From Microglena sp. YARC (taxonomy: Eukaryota; Chlorophyta; Chlorophyceae; Chlamydomonadales; Chlamydomonadaceae), in the NCBI GenBank assembly GCA_022414725.1, contig CM039462.1, positions 730,385-794,384 on the forward strand: a stretch of 64,000 nt of DNA. The letters run 5' to 3'. The notes under the pieces are model-generated. The model worked only from the letters and a program-made list of their open reading frames with translations. It did not search any database and was not told the DNA's origin. Position 1 is the first letter of the stretch, and every line of letters begins with the position of its first letter. The position numbers were made by a program, and so were the translations under genes. Shown piece by piece: positions 8,577-17,662 of this stretch.

Positions 8577-10091
8577 TCAAACTTTTTTAGGAGGACAACA
8601 TGACGTGGTCACTGCAGTATTCATTGCGTTTAGAGTCTTGTTCTGCAATACATTTAAAGCAGACTCAAGGCGCTCGAGACGAACATCTTGCATATTGTCC
8701 TCCTGATTGACGGCATCGATGTGGAGGGTATCCGAGTCATAGAGAGTGTTAATTTTATCAATGCGGAGTTTCGCGTCAGCATCATCGTTATCCAGTTTCC
8801 CGAAGGTTGATTTCTTAACAGCATCGTGATCACCAAACCTCTTATCGAGAGAACTTAACACATTTACGGTTTGTTTTGACAAACTACCAAAACCGGAATC
8901 ACTCTTCCTGACAAGGTCGTCGAGCCGGCCGTTGAGAAAGCTCTCCAATCTCAACAAACGAGATACGTTGTTCACGTCAAGACAAGAGGTGCCTGTGCAA
9001 AGTTTGCCATTGATAACTAAGGGACCCGCGATGGAGTTCGCACCATTGTTTCCGAATATCGTGTAACCCTGTCCACCGGTCCTCTTCACACGCATCTGCG
9101 AACCCTTGCTCTTTATCTCATCCACCCCTGGTTCGGTGACGACCAGGGACCCGTGAAGGATTTTCAGAGCACCCTGCACAACGGCTTGGCTCCTACCACC
9201 CACGTTATTGGAGACAGACACATTACCGCCGACATTCGCGGTTCTTCCTAACCCGAGCGCTCCTACCCACATTCGCGTCCCCTGCTATTAAGTGATTCCC
9301 CAACACTATCTGATCGCGTCGTGTGACATTGCCCTTCCCAACGATCGTGCGCCTGCCGACGATAACATCACCCCATACAACAGCATCGCCACCAACTAAC
9401 TGATCCTTCTTTGTAAAAACGTCCCCTCTAAACGCGATCGGCGTGTCCCCCCTGACGTTGATGACACCCAGTCCAAGTCCTACTCGGACATCACCGTCAA
9501 TCCTCGTGACACCCTTGTTTGTAAGACTTCCCTGCACCACCGCGTCGGACTCGAATCTGGTATTGGATCCATTCGATTTTAGATTTCCTCGCAAATGCAC
9601 GTCGTCCATTGAGACCATCCTCCCCAACGTTGCGTTGCTACTTTTTGCAGAGAGGTTAGAGGACACCGATATGTTATTAATATTTGCCATCCCGTTAACA
9701 GAAAGTGTGCGCAACACCGAGAGGTCCGTCACGTCCTGGATGCTTCCTAATACCTTTAGGTCCCCTCCGACACCGGTGTTCCTCCCACTAGGAGGTCGCC
9801 TTCGAAGTATCCGTCGCGTGCGCCACACATCTGGCGAGCTGTGCTGCATGCCTGGATCTTTCCGAGTTTCGTCATCACCTTCGACACTGCGGGCGACTGT
9901 TGTTTAATCTGGTCCCTCCGTTGTTGGTCAAAATGCTCTGCGCCTCCCCCCCCTCCTGAGCAAAGGTATAGCGCTACAACGAACACGATAACGATTCCGA
10001 AGAGAAAACAATAAAATAAGACACTCTCAAATCCGAATCCGAATCCGTTTCCGATGCTACTGATACCTGTACGATCGCAGTTGCATGCCAT
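8577..10091 (-). CDS. Fibre-like membrane-anchored structural protein, paralog C (frameshifted)
   Basis: The chosen start is ATG 10091; the frame is open to a TTG at 10130. It encodes an N-terminal anchor (VLFYCFLFGIVIVFVVALYL), a poly-Gly hinge, a MCGARDGYFEGDLLVGG block and a long Gly/Val/Asp repeat region (LRTLSVNGMANINN, LVGGDAVVWGDVIVG) of probable beta-helix type. The sequence GKLCTGTSCLDVNN, a coiled-coil (VRLERLESALNVLQN) and a Cys-Pro end (TSCCPPKKV) follow. Three overlapping frames (9756-10130, 9223-9849, 8577-9272) make up the gene, with shifts at about 9760-9850 and 9225-9270. It lies 30 bp downstream of paralog B's start region on the same strand, consistent with tandem duplication. 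Confidence 0.7.
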
Positions 10092-10210
10092 TTCACATGT
10101 TGAAAAGGAACACTTTTTTCTTTCATTCAATCCATCCCATTCAATCCAGAATCAATGCGCGCGGGTTCCACTAAACAAAAAAATATTCGGCTCTTACAAA
10201 GATTCACGAC

Positions 10211-10720
10211 ATGGCTGGTACGGACCCACACCCCGTCGTCGCATCATTGAGTAGTAGTCGCCCCCCCCGCAGGAAAAAAAGAGGCCATCCTAAATCGGTG
10301 TCTTTTGCACCCACACCCAATGCAGAAGAGCAGCGATCAATGTCACCCGCGTCCAATGAAATGTTTGAGCAACATGATGATATGGGGAAGAATGAGAGTT
10401 GCGCCCCATCATCCTCGGAACGACCAGAATCTAGGAGAAACTCTGGCAACCCGGATTGGCAATGGTTGTACGGCGGCGGAGGAAATGAGGAGGCACTATT
10501 CACGATCAATGTATCCGACACACTTGGCGAGGAGTACCGCCCCTTGTTTTTCGACATAGCGCGTATGATATGTCTCCACGCCACCATTCAGTTCATGTCA
10601 TACGTAGGTGGACAGACACAACGTTTTTTTTCGCCTGAATTTGTCGAGATCCTCTTGTACATAATCATCGGTACCATGTTGTTTTGGCTGGTCATCCGTA
10701 AAATAGTATGGCTCGCGTAG
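10211..10720 (+). CDS. Hypothetical tail-anchored membrane protein
   Basis: An intact frame of 169 residues starts at ATG 10211. The N-terminal half is basic and Ser/Pro-rich with no predicted fold (RPPRRKKRGHPKSVSF). A compact domain follows (about 85-130), and a C-terminal hydrophobic segment (ILLYIIIGTMLFWLVI, about 148-163) ends in IRKIVWLA. This is a tail-anchor arrangement with most of the protein on the cytosolic or virion-interior side. It is divergent from the neighbouring fibre gene at 10091 across a 119 bp promoter region. No family was recognised. Confidence 0.7.
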   Translation: MAGTDPHPVVASLSSSRPPRRKKRGHPKSVSFAPTPNAEEQRSMSPASNEMFEQHDDMGKNESCAPSSSERPESRRNSGNPDWQWLYGGGGNEEALFTINVSDTLGEEYRPLFFDIARMICLHATIQFMSYVGGQTQRFFSPEFVEILLYIIIGTMLFWLVIRKIVWLA

Positions 10721-10745
10721 ACTGAACACCGTTCGATTGAATATT

Positions 10746-12323
10746 TCAGTTGAATATTTCTCCACACACGTTCTTGACATCATTAACATTTTGTGAAATA
10801 GCATCCAACTTGGACATCAAGACATTCCGCCGATCAATGTCAGAGGAATCTCTATTATTAGGGGTTCTGGAATGCCCAGAATCACGGCGTCCAGACACTT
10901 TTCGACTAGTAGACGTAGTATTATTACCAACCTTCCTATTCTTACCCCCCGTTTTGAAGCCTCCAACAATTGAGCTGCCACCACACTTTGCGATTGACGC
11001 TTCGGTTATGCCATTAAACCCATTTGCGCTATCGATTCCATCATCCCCGCTAGATAACACAACAACAGGCGGCCGGTTACGACCCGTTTCGTTACAGGAA
11101 TAATTAGAAGAAGGGGGAACACGCAACCCCCGCAACAACCTGGAAGTCACAGAGTCATCATCAAGACCGGCTGCTGCACTCTCGTGGGGCACATATGGAG
11201 AGAGAGATCCAGAGTAAGACGCCCCAGAATACCAAGCGTCGACGCAGCCACCATTACCAACCGCACTAATAACCCCATCATATGGATCTCTTACTGATGT
11301 AGGGATGTCTTTGCTTCTATTCTTCTTATGATCAGTATTAGGATGTTTTCGGAGCAGTATTAGGATGTTTTGGATCAGTATTAGGATGTTTTGGAGCAGT
11401 ATTAGGATGTTTGGAGTTCGTATTGGGATCAGTATTAGGATGTTTGCGAGTTAGGTTCGTCGAGTTAGTTCGGATTCTCGGTTGTGGGCGTCTTGTATCT
11501 AAGAGTTTCTTTTTGTTTGTTTCGATATTGTTGTCCAATTTCGGGTCCGAGTCCGAGTCCGAGTCCGAGTCCGGGTCCGATTCGGGTACGGCTTGTTTTT
11601 TCAAAAGGTCGGACGTAGTATCAACCGTATCAATGAGTGTTGCAACAGTCTTCGTACATTTCCCATTTTCAATTCTCTCGACAGCGTTGTTGATGTCATC
11701 TTCGCACTTCAGTTTGGAGTATTTATATATTTCATCAGGCGTTGCACGACGATTGAACACGCGCCAAAAGGCGTTCATTGTGCACATCCGCTTGGCATAA
11801 ACGTCAGACGAATCAAAGTTAGTGTCCGAACCAGAGTCTGAACCCGAGTCTGAACCCGAGTCTGAACCAGAGTCTGAACACGAGTCTGAACCAGAGTGTG
11901 AACCAGAACTATCGATATCGCAACTATCGTCAACCTTATTTTTCTCCTTCTCGTCTTCTCCTTCACCTTATCCGTTCCATTGGCATCGGCATTGACTTCT
12001 TTTTTGGTTTGATTGGTTTTTTCGTGTTCGTGCCCGCATTCCCCATCACTCCAATCGTCTCTGCAGGCGTCATCATTATCTTCGATGCATTCGTCATTCG
12101 AACGAGTTTCACACTGTTCGTCACCCTCGCTGAACGTCTCGCAACTCTTGGTCTTTCGCTTGCGCCACCAAAATAGCAGTCCGATGTACACGGCCAGCAT
12201 GATGAGGAACACGAGGGCGTAGACCTTCCATCGCCCGTCGGAGCCACCTGACGGGTTAGCAGCAACTCTAGAGAAACGTTCCCACTCCGAGGAACCATTG
12301 AATGACGCTTGATTACCAGACAT
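10746..12323 (-). CDS. Repeat-rich single-pass membrane protein (two frameshifts)
   Basis: Starts at ATG 12323 (MSGNQASFNGSSEWE). A transmembrane helix follows at residues about 34-51 (VYALVFLIMLAVYIGLLFWW), then an acidic Cys-containing linker. After a frameshift at about 11940-11965 come Ser-Asp/Gly repeats (SGSDSGSDSGSD) and a globular part (NAFWRVFNRRATPDEIYKYS). A second D-S run and four to five KHPNT(D/A)P repeats follow. After a second shift at about 11342-11360, where an A-run is one base longer than in sister repeats, comes a Ser/Gly/Asn-rich end finishing at 10746. The two breaks look like simple indels because the repeat reads on correctly in the new frame. A surface or spike-like role is inferred. 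Confidence 0.6.
11337..11445. repeat. 21 bp in-frame tandem repeat (KHPNT[D/A]P)
   Basis: About five copies of aggatgttttggatcagtatt and variants, period 21 with one 6 bp-longer unit. On the minus strand they encode KHPNTDP/KHPNTAP. Confidence 0.85.
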
Positions 12324-12422
12324 AAGATTGTCGTTCTCTTATGAGAGCAGTATAAAGGATCAGTATTTTTTTTTGCAGTTTTTTTTTGCGAATGCGTTGG
12401 ACATGGATTACATTAATGTGCA

Positions 12423-13628
12423 TCAAGGAGTCACTGCATTTAATCGCAAAGCTAGGTCCGCGAGATTGGGGATGCTCTTGTTCGTGTAAGGGTACATGTT
12501 GTTCGTTGGAGGGAACAAACGCTCCACCTTGGTCAGTGCGTCGGTTGACATGCGCATCATAGGTATGCCGCCGATCTGCAGCACCTGCACACGCCCCGAC
12601 ACTGAGTCCATGGACGCCATGATGATAAGAGATGTCGTGAAGGTCACCACAACTAACGAGCTATCGCGCACGCGATCAACCTCAAACGGGCGGCTGGCAT
12701 TAGAAATTTCAACATTCACGGAACCGACGTTGACAGTCAGGACGACGCTGTCTGTCAAACGCACCTGAGCGTTCAAGGTGGTGCGCGTGATGAACGCGGT
12801 AACCACGTTTGTGTATTTGAGAGACTCGACAGGAACGTCCTGCACAAAGTTGAGGTAATACATGACCATGGGAATGTTAACACGCTTCGAGCCGTACTTG
12901 ACAGCCGTCGTTCGCATATTCCTAAGGACAGCGCCAATGTCCACGAAATCCCCGGGATTGCCACCTAGGATGCGGGTGTCGGACACTTCCTCAAATACTA
13001 CAGGGATGTTGGTTTGGGAAACACTATTCGGATCATGAGAGTCGTACATGCTTATCGTGCGAGTGCGCATGGGAGCACACCCCGGGCCCCGGACGAAGAT
13101 GGGGCGCAAGAGGAAAAACAACTTGGTGGAAAAGGCGCGGCGGTCCAGAAGCACAGTGTACGTAGGAATAGATGCGTCCAAAACAAGAGTCTCCAATGTC
13201 AAACACGTCTTTGCAAACTCGTACTCGCCTAGAAGCACACGCACGCGCGCGTCCATGTTGTTTCGCAGGTCTCGACTCACGTTAGGAGACATCATTGTAG
13301 AACACTCGTATCGAGGGTCTGTGAACTGCGTCCGCATGTCAATTACCGTAACATCCTCTAATTTGAATTCGGAAGGACAGTTAGCAACCTTCTTCACGGA
13401 ATCACGGGAAAAATTGCACACGATGTCCCCATCCGACGGACGGAAGTACACCGAGTTTTTAGGGAAAGAGCTCCCGTCAGAGTAAAAAAAACGAATCCCT
13501 GACTCGTTATACGCATTACTCTTATCGCTCTTGAGCTTTGTCATCACGTCGTCGCTCAGATACATCTCAACATCACGTTTGCCACGAACACGAATATCAA
13601 CAACTGAAGGAAGGATGGCCGCCAACAA
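12423..13628 (-). CDS. Conserved-looking hypothetical protein, possible beta-rich virion protein
   Basis: A 401-residue open frame. There is no ATG near its 5' end: the first usable codon is TTG 13628, and a TGA lies five codons upstream. ATG 13695 in another frame (MALVSPSAGVNVTSLSI) would join it through a T6 run at about 13633-13638, so the N-terminus is probably frameshifted. Composition is rich in Val/Thr/Ser with alternating beta-strand-like segments (NIPVVFEEVSDTRILGG; VVLTVNVGSVNVEIS). No cysteine motifs or nucleotide-binding site are visible. I considered a double-jelly-roll capsid protein but see none of its motifs. A minor virion protein is a guess. Confidence 0.6.
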   Translation of the reverse strand: MLAAILPSVVDIRVRGKRDVEMYLSDDVMTKLKSDKSNAYNESGIRFFYSDGSSFPKNSVYFRPSDGDIVCNFSRDSVKKVANCPSEFKLEDVTVIDMRTQFTDPRYECSTMMSPNVSRDLRNNMDARVRVLLGEYEFAKTCLTLETLVLDASIPTYTVLLDRRAFSTKLFFLLRPIFVRGPGCAPMRTRTISMYDSHDPNSVSQTNIPVVFEEVSDTRILGGNPGDFVDIGAVLRNMRTTAVKYGSKRVNIPMVMYYLNFVQDVPVESLKYTNVVTAFITRTTLNAQVRLTDSVVLTVNVGSVNVEISNASRPFEVDRVRDSSLVVVTFTTSLIIMASMDSVSGRVQVLQIGGIPMMRMSTDALTKVERLFPPTNNMYPYTNKSIPNLADLALRLNAVTP

Positions 13629-13704
13629 ACAAATAAAAAATCAAAATTGATAGAGAAGTAACGTTAACACCTGCAGACGGAGACACCAATGCCATGTTAA
13701 ACGT

Positions 13705-13775
13705 TTGTAATAGAGTTGTTCTTAAATAAAGTAGGATGTTCGTAAACACAGAAGTTTTCAACACACAATGTTTGA
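13705..13775. mobile_element. Transposon scraps
   Basis: 13708-13733 (agttgttcttaaataaagta) matches the terminal repeat of the 3596-7061 element. Immediately after it, 13736-13770 (gatgttcgtaaacacagaag...) matches the antisense of the transposase relic at 40738-41640. Confidence 0.7.
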
Positions 13776-13957
13776 TCGAACGATTGTGGCACAGGCGCGG
13801 ATGTAGTTTTGTCGTTTACATGTTCTCGTTGCATCCAGTTTGACGAACCTCCAAGATGTCCTTGCTGCCTAAACAATCATGTTGCAGCGCTCGCCTTCCC
13901 TGCGATCACCTCGTGTGCGTAGAGTGCATTACGCGCTCGATTTTTTTATGTAATCCC

Positions 13958-14845
13958 TCATCCGAGGATCTCTTCCAAACACTGACGTTCCACATTCGCA
14001 CGCATGCGATGGGAGTGCTCTTCATCGATACGTATCAACTCCTCATCGTCAACTTCCTCTATAGCGTCTTCTTCCTTGTAAGATGAAGGATGAGGAGGAG
14101 ACACGGACATCGCATAATCATCAACATGATGATTGCAGTCCTCATCGAAATCACACATCCGCCAACATGGCCGGTCAGGGGTACGTGAAGAATCATCGGA
14201 ATCATCATCACCAGAAACATCGTCATCTACTTCCGCCTCGTCATCTACTTCCACCTCGTCATCTACATCCACCTCGTCATCTACTTCCACCTCGTCATCT
14301 ACTTCCACATCGTCATCTTCTTCCACCTCGTCATTTACTTCCACATAGTCATCTACTTCCATATCGTTATCTACTTCCATATCGTTATCTATTTCCACAT
14401 CTTCATTTACACAATTCTCGGATGCTTCGGATATCATAGACATATGTTTCTGCAGAGTCGTCGTCGTATGTATGTTTTGCAGAGATGCCATTATTTCTTG
14501 ACGTAGTATCTTCCGATTCTCTGCCGCTTCGACCGGGCTCAATCCTTTACCGTCGTAGAGTATATGCGGTCTTGTGTACACGATTCTTGCTACGTGATTG
14601 CACACATCCAACAACACATCGCGGTCTGTGTTGGTGTAGCTAGACCCAATAGTGTCATCATCACTCAAAAAATGTTTGAAACCGGACTGGACGGTGTACG
14701 CAAGATTTTTCTGGAAAAAACCGAGGACATGGCGCTCATCAGCATACAGCACAGCATCATCTTTGGCACGGTCCATCAGGGATGAGAAGATACGCATACA
14801 ACACGTTTCGTAAGAGGCGGAGTTCCTTATGTAGTCGCAAATCAT
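13958..14845 (-). CDS. Hypothetical protein with long acidic repeat
   Basis: An intact frame of 295 residues from ATG 14845. An N-terminal globular part (1-140; MICDYIRNSASYETCCMRIF...) is followed at about 150-215 by an acidic repeat of the pattern D(D/N)EVEVD (coded by 14220-14400, built on an 18-base unit), then DDDSDDSS and a Cys/His-containing C-terminal part (CWRMCDFDEDCNHH). Acidic tracts of this kind occur in chromatin- or RNA polymerase-associated proteins, but nothing further supports that. It is upstream-adjacent to RPB10 on the same strand. Confidence 0.65.
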   Translation of the reverse strand: MICDYIRNSASYETCCMRIFSSLMDRAKDDAVLYADERHVLGFFQKNLAYTVQSGFKHFLSDDDTIGSSYTNTDRDVLLDVCNHVARIVYTRPHILYDGKGLSPVEAAENRKILRQEIMASLQNIHTTTTLQKHMSMISEASENCVNEDVEIDNDMEVDNDMEVDDYVEVNDEVEEDDDVEVDDEVEVDDEVDVDDEVEVDDEAEVDDDVSGDDDSDDSSRTPDRPCWRMCDFDEDCNHHVDDYAMSVSPPHPSSYKEEDAIEEVDDEELIRIDEEHSHRMRANVERQCLEEILG

Positions 14846-14927
14846 TGGGAGGGGGGGGTGGCAAAGAGGACGTCGGGAGATTTACACCCTCTGAAATAAA
14901 ATGGATTTGTGAAAGAACGCACTTGTA

Positions 14928-15122
14928 TCACAAAACAAACATCATGTCTACAGTTGTTAGCATGACAGTCCGGCAACATATGCGCTTGATGCCCAATGTA
15001 TCAAGAATTTTCCCACGCTCCTCGTCCGTCAAGGTCTTGTCCTCGTCGACCATACGTGTGTAAGCACGCCACTTGTCTGCAACGACCTTGCCACATGTGA
15101 AGCAACGAACTGGGACGATCAT
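14928..15122 (-). CDS. RPB10: RNA polymerase subunit RPB10 (RPABC5)
   Basis: A 64-residue protein when started at ATG 15122 ([13 protein letters not shown]), which matches the family's conserved beginning; an extra in-frame ATG lies at 15146. It has the zinc-binding pair CxxC near the N-terminus (CFTC) and the paired cysteines near the C-terminus ([10 protein letters not shown]), with an acidic loop between ([12 protein letters not shown]). RPB10 is a small scaffold subunit that helps assemble the large polymerase subunits. Its presence together with RPB2 and RPB5 in this window indicates a virus-encoded transcription machine. It is divergent from the gene at 15174 with only about 50 bp between them. 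Confidence 0.93.
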   Translation of the reverse strand: MIVPVRCFTCGKVVADKWRAYTRMVDEDKTLTDEERGKILDTLGIKRICCRTVMLTTVDMMFVL

Positions 15123-15173
15123 CTTAAAGTTATAGTAATCAATCATTAATCGCCATTCCTTTACACTTTTTTT

Positions 15174-15587
15174 ATGTCCTCAATACAAGAAGAGTCCGTA
15201 ACAATGAGTCGATCCATCGACGACTACCAAGTCCATTACAAACCCAGTGTCCTGTTGGGGCCAGATTCTGGAGCACTTTCCGCAAAGTACTCCGAGATCC
15301 CGCCACGCGCCTTAAACGGCGGTCTGTACACCGGCAAACCGTTCATCAAAGGAGCCCCGTGGGCAAACAAGCCAGTGCGACCGGAGACAGTCAACATGAT
15401 CTACAATAGCCTACAGAGCATGCACGTACCCCCCGAGGAGGCGATATACCTTTTCCCAGGCGGGGGCATCCGGCCAGGGAACAATGTTCCAGAACTCCCT
15501 GTAGAGTACATCAACACATTGCGCAACTCTGACACCAATTCCATGTGCATCCCCACCGGAGTCTCCAAAAAAAAATGCACACAATGA
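15174..15587 (+). CDS. Hypothetical protein
   Basis: An intact frame of 137 residues from ATG 15174. It is rich in Pro/Gly/Asn with no hydrophobic segment ([35 protein letters not shown]). The end is basic and abuts an A9 run, so the last codons may be affected by an indel. It resembles small virion-interior proteins in composition only. No family was recognised. It faces the gene ending at 15600 (convergent). Confidence 0.6.
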   Translation: MSSIQEESVTMSRSIDDYQVHYKPSVLLGPDSGALSAKYSEIPPRALNGGLYTGKPFIKGAPWANKPVRPETVNMIYNSLQSMHVPPEEAIYLFPGGGIRPGNNVPELPVEYINTLRNSDTNSMCIPTGVSKKKCTQ

Positions 15588-15599
15588 AGACGCCGCCCT

Positions 15600-16139
15600 T
15601 TAGTAGTCACGAGTACATCCAATACTGAACTCGCCAAGGAGGTCAGACATGTCGTTCACGTCCACGACTCCGCAAGCCTTTTCGAAGAATCTCTGGAACA
15701 CCACGAAGCGCTCCTGAGTGCTCGCATTACACGAGTGCTTAGCAATCTCCTCCACCAGCTCCAACACGCCTCTGAAAAAGTTTTCGAATGTGGGGAACAC
15801 CACCGTGTCCTCATCGGGAAGGTACGTTCCACCACTGCTCTCAAGGCAATGCCATGAGATGGCCGTCTTGTCAAAGTTATCCTCCATCAAGGACGACAGG
15901 GACAGGCCGTATCGCGCGTGCGGATGAGCGCCGAACACAGACGAGATGTGAAGGAACTCAGGAGTCCTGCATATGTCGTCGTACGTCTGAAGCTTGCACA
16001 CGGCGTCAACCAAATCCCAAAGGATGTCGCCAAAACGAACAACGACCTCGGAACTACCATCCGTTGTATGAATGGTCGATATGGTACACGATGATGGAAA
16101 GGTCTCTGGAAACGCAACTTGGTATGAAGAAACGCTCAT
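15600..16139 (-). CDS. Hypothetical protein
   Basis: An intact frame. The start chosen is ATG 16139 (MSVSSYQVAFPETF), because the upstream extension to 16175 is a hydrophobic run without homology-like character. It is about 179 residues, globular in composition, with five to six cysteines and an acidic C-terminal half (DVNDMSDLLGEFSIG). No signal peptide or membrane segment. No family was recognised. It is convergent with the previous gene. Confidence 0.6.
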   Translation of the reverse strand: MSVSSYQVAFPETFPSSCTISTIHTTDGSSEVVVRFGDILWDLVDAVCKLQTYDDICRTPEFLHISSVFGAHPHARYGLSLSSLMEDNFDKTAISWHCLESSGGTYLPDEDTVVFPTFENFFRGVLELVEEIAKHSCNASTQERFVVFQRFFEKACGVVDVNDMSDLLGEFSIGCTRDY

Positions 16140-16204
16140 TGTGATGATGATGATGAACTGAAGACACTTTTCCAATGCAGATAACGCTTTAAACTAAAAA
16201 ATTA

Positions 16205-16290
16205 AACAGTAGTAGTGAACCCCGGACCTGTAGCAGGTTTCATGGGATATTCAAATTATACAGGGTGTCCTGTATTTGCAACAGTTGACT
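16205..16290. mobile_element. Transposon end fragment related to the 3596-7061 element
   Basis: Bases 16208-16268 (gtagtgaacc[c]cggacctgta...caaattatacagggtgtcc) match 6979-7040 next to the right terminal repeat of the Fanzor-bearing transposon. The element's terminal sequence itself is degraded here (gtatttgcaacagttga). Confidence 0.7.
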
Positions 16291-16334
16291 TGTTTGCTTT
16301 CCGAAAATAAGTAAACAGTGTATAAGGAATTTTC

Positions 16335-16490
16335 ATGTACTAAATATCAGAATGTAAAATTGGCAAGGCCTCCGATGCCCTTGGTGTCTCCCGGACCGTC
16401 CTCCGTCGATGGGCGGATAATGGCACGATCAGAACGATCCGGACTCCAGGCAACCAACGTCTCTTTGACCCCCGGACCCCGGATGTGTAA
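16335..16490 (+). pseudogene. tnpA: IS607-type serine recombinase (TnpA), N-terminal DNA-binding domain remnant
   Basis: The frame after an early stop (ATG TAC TAA) reads KIGKASDALGVSRTVLRRW followed by ADNGTIRTIRTPGNQRLFD. This is the MerR-like helix-turn-helix found at the N-terminus of IS607 family TnpA, with the RTPG(G/N)(H/Q)R signature. It ends at TAA 16490 and the serine-recombinase catalytic domain (YARVSS...) is absent. IS607 elements with TnpB/Fanzor partners are known from giant viruses. This is therefore the relic of a second, unrelated mobile element, lying next to a fragment of the mariner-type element. Confidence 0.8.
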
Positions 16491-16569
16491 TAAGAAATTC
16501 ATAGGTTCGAGGATATACGGGCAGCTTAAATTCAACGGTAAATCGTGGGGGTAAAGTGGCATTTGCGTT

Positions 16570-17028
16570 TTATTTGATTACAGTGGCATTTTGTTCTTTA
16601 GAATCAATAGTTGGTTGATTGGCATTGGCATTGGCAGGTGTATTTGTTGATTGGCATTGGCATTGGCATTGGCATTGGCAGGTGTATTTGTTGATTGGCA
16701 TTGGCATTGGGTATTGGTTGATTGGCATTGATTGTTGCATTGGCATTGAGGATTGGCATTGGCGGGTGGTTGATTGGCATTGGTATTTGGTTCTTGATTG
16801 ATTGGCATTTATTGCAGTGGAGGAATCCGCTTTAGTGGACTGTGGGGTCTTGGGGGTATTATCTGGTGATGTTGCCGCTTTGTACTTTTCATTTAGGACA
16901 GGGATCATCTTTCCCATCCAGAGTGGCATTCCTTTTTTCCCCAATTTCATGGGATGGATAGCACTCATCACGAAGCACACGATCACGCATGAAATTACCG
17001 CAAAGGATGCGAAAATCACGCCCAACAT
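16570..17028 (-). CDS. Small membrane protein with Ala-Asn / Gln-Cys repeat tail (frameshifted)
   Basis: Starts at ATG 17028. Residues 2-24 form a transmembrane segment (LGVIFASFAVISCVIVCFVM), then a short basic domain (GKKGMPLWMGKMIPVLNEKY). A Thr/Pro linker leads into a repeat coded by tgccaatgccaatgccaat-type sequence. The repeat reads as ANANAN in one frame and QCQCQC or PMPMPI in the others. The frame changes at about 16790-16800 and possibly again, so the tail length is uncertain. Divergent from the gene at 17140. Confidence 0.55.
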   Translation of the reverse strand: MLGVIFASFAVISCVIVCFVMSAIHPMKLGKKGMPLWMGKMIPVLNEKYKAATSPDNTPKTPQSTKADSSTAINANQSRTKYQCQSTTRQCQSSMPMQQSMPINQYPMPMPINKYTCQCQCQCQCQSTNTPANANANQPTIDSKEQNATVIK

Positions 17029-17099
17029 TTTTGAGTTTTGGAAAGGGGTTCTTTCATGATGCGGCTTTTTTTACGCATCGTGTCACACGCGCCTTTTTT

Positions 17100-17106
17100 T
17101 ATAAAA
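17100..17106 (+). promoter_or_regulatory. TATA-like box
   Basis: tataaaa, 40 bases before ATG 17140. The same spacing is seen before the gene at 22962. Confidence 0.5.
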
Positions 17107-17139
17107 CATGTAAAAATAGTAAGAAGCTCGTCCGTCACA

Positions 17140-17625
17140 ATGCTTCCTACCCCCCCCCCCATCATGCGTGATGTAAAAACCAACAACCAACAGGGCTATC
17201 CACAAAGGGAATCCAATAACGCGCGGTCGCGCATGGTGTCCTTCCAACCTTCCAGTGTAGCTAACGTGTTCTTCAGCGACGCCAATTTGGGCGCTATGCA
17301 CCAAGCGATCCGCTACCGCGTTTGGGTAGACTCGGATCGAAAGCTCGTGATAGGCCGCCAGTCAGAAGATCAACTAGTGTTCGTCATGCGCTCCGTATTC
17401 CTGACAGACTCCTATAATAGGGAGGGAAACCAAGCAGTCATCCTAGAACAAGTGAGAGACCTAAACCAATTGGTGCTCAACTTCTGCGTCCCGCAAATCA
17501 TAAAGGAAGCAAACATGTACCGCCAATACGTGCACGACTCGTCCACTCTACCCGTTCCACTTGAACACATGAAGCTAGTCTCCAAGAAGGGGGAAAATCA
17601 ACTCCAATTCAATAACAGCTTTTAA
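17140..17625 (+). CDS. Conserved nucleocytovirus protein, probable virion/minor capsid (DUF5761-like)
   Basis: ATG 17140 and ATG 17164 are both in frame; the first gives 161 residues but crosses a run of about 11 C. The core motifs fit a protein widespread in giant viruses: PSSVANVFFSDANLGAMHQA, IGRQSEDQLVFVMRSVFL, QVRDLNQLVLNF and the end STLPVPLEHMKLVSKKG. I associate this pattern (FFS-x-N near the start, IxxQSxxxLxxxMRS, PxPxxxxxxxSxKG near the end) with DUF5761-type virion-associated proteins. The family name is from memory and unchecked. It is followed after 37 bp by the PrimPol-like gene on the same strand. Confidence 0.75.
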   Translation: MLPTPPPIMRDVKTNNQQGYPQRESNNARSRMVSFQPSSVANVFFSDANLGAMHQAIRYRVWVDSDRKLVIGRQSEDQLVFVMRSVFLTDSYNREGNQAVILEQVRDLNQLVLNFCVPQIIKEANMYRQYVHDSSTLPVPLEHMKLVSKKGENQLQFNNSF

Positions 17626-17662
17626 GGGTGTAAACGAGAATACAGTTTCGTAGATTACCACC

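Noticed and set aside
12423..13628. Major capsid protein
   Set aside because: The frame is strand-rich, but I see none of the double-jelly-roll motifs and the length is at the low end; kept as unknown.
14083..14439. Plus-strand frame rich in HLLPPR repeats
   Set aside because: Antisense of the acidic repeat in the 13958-14845 gene.
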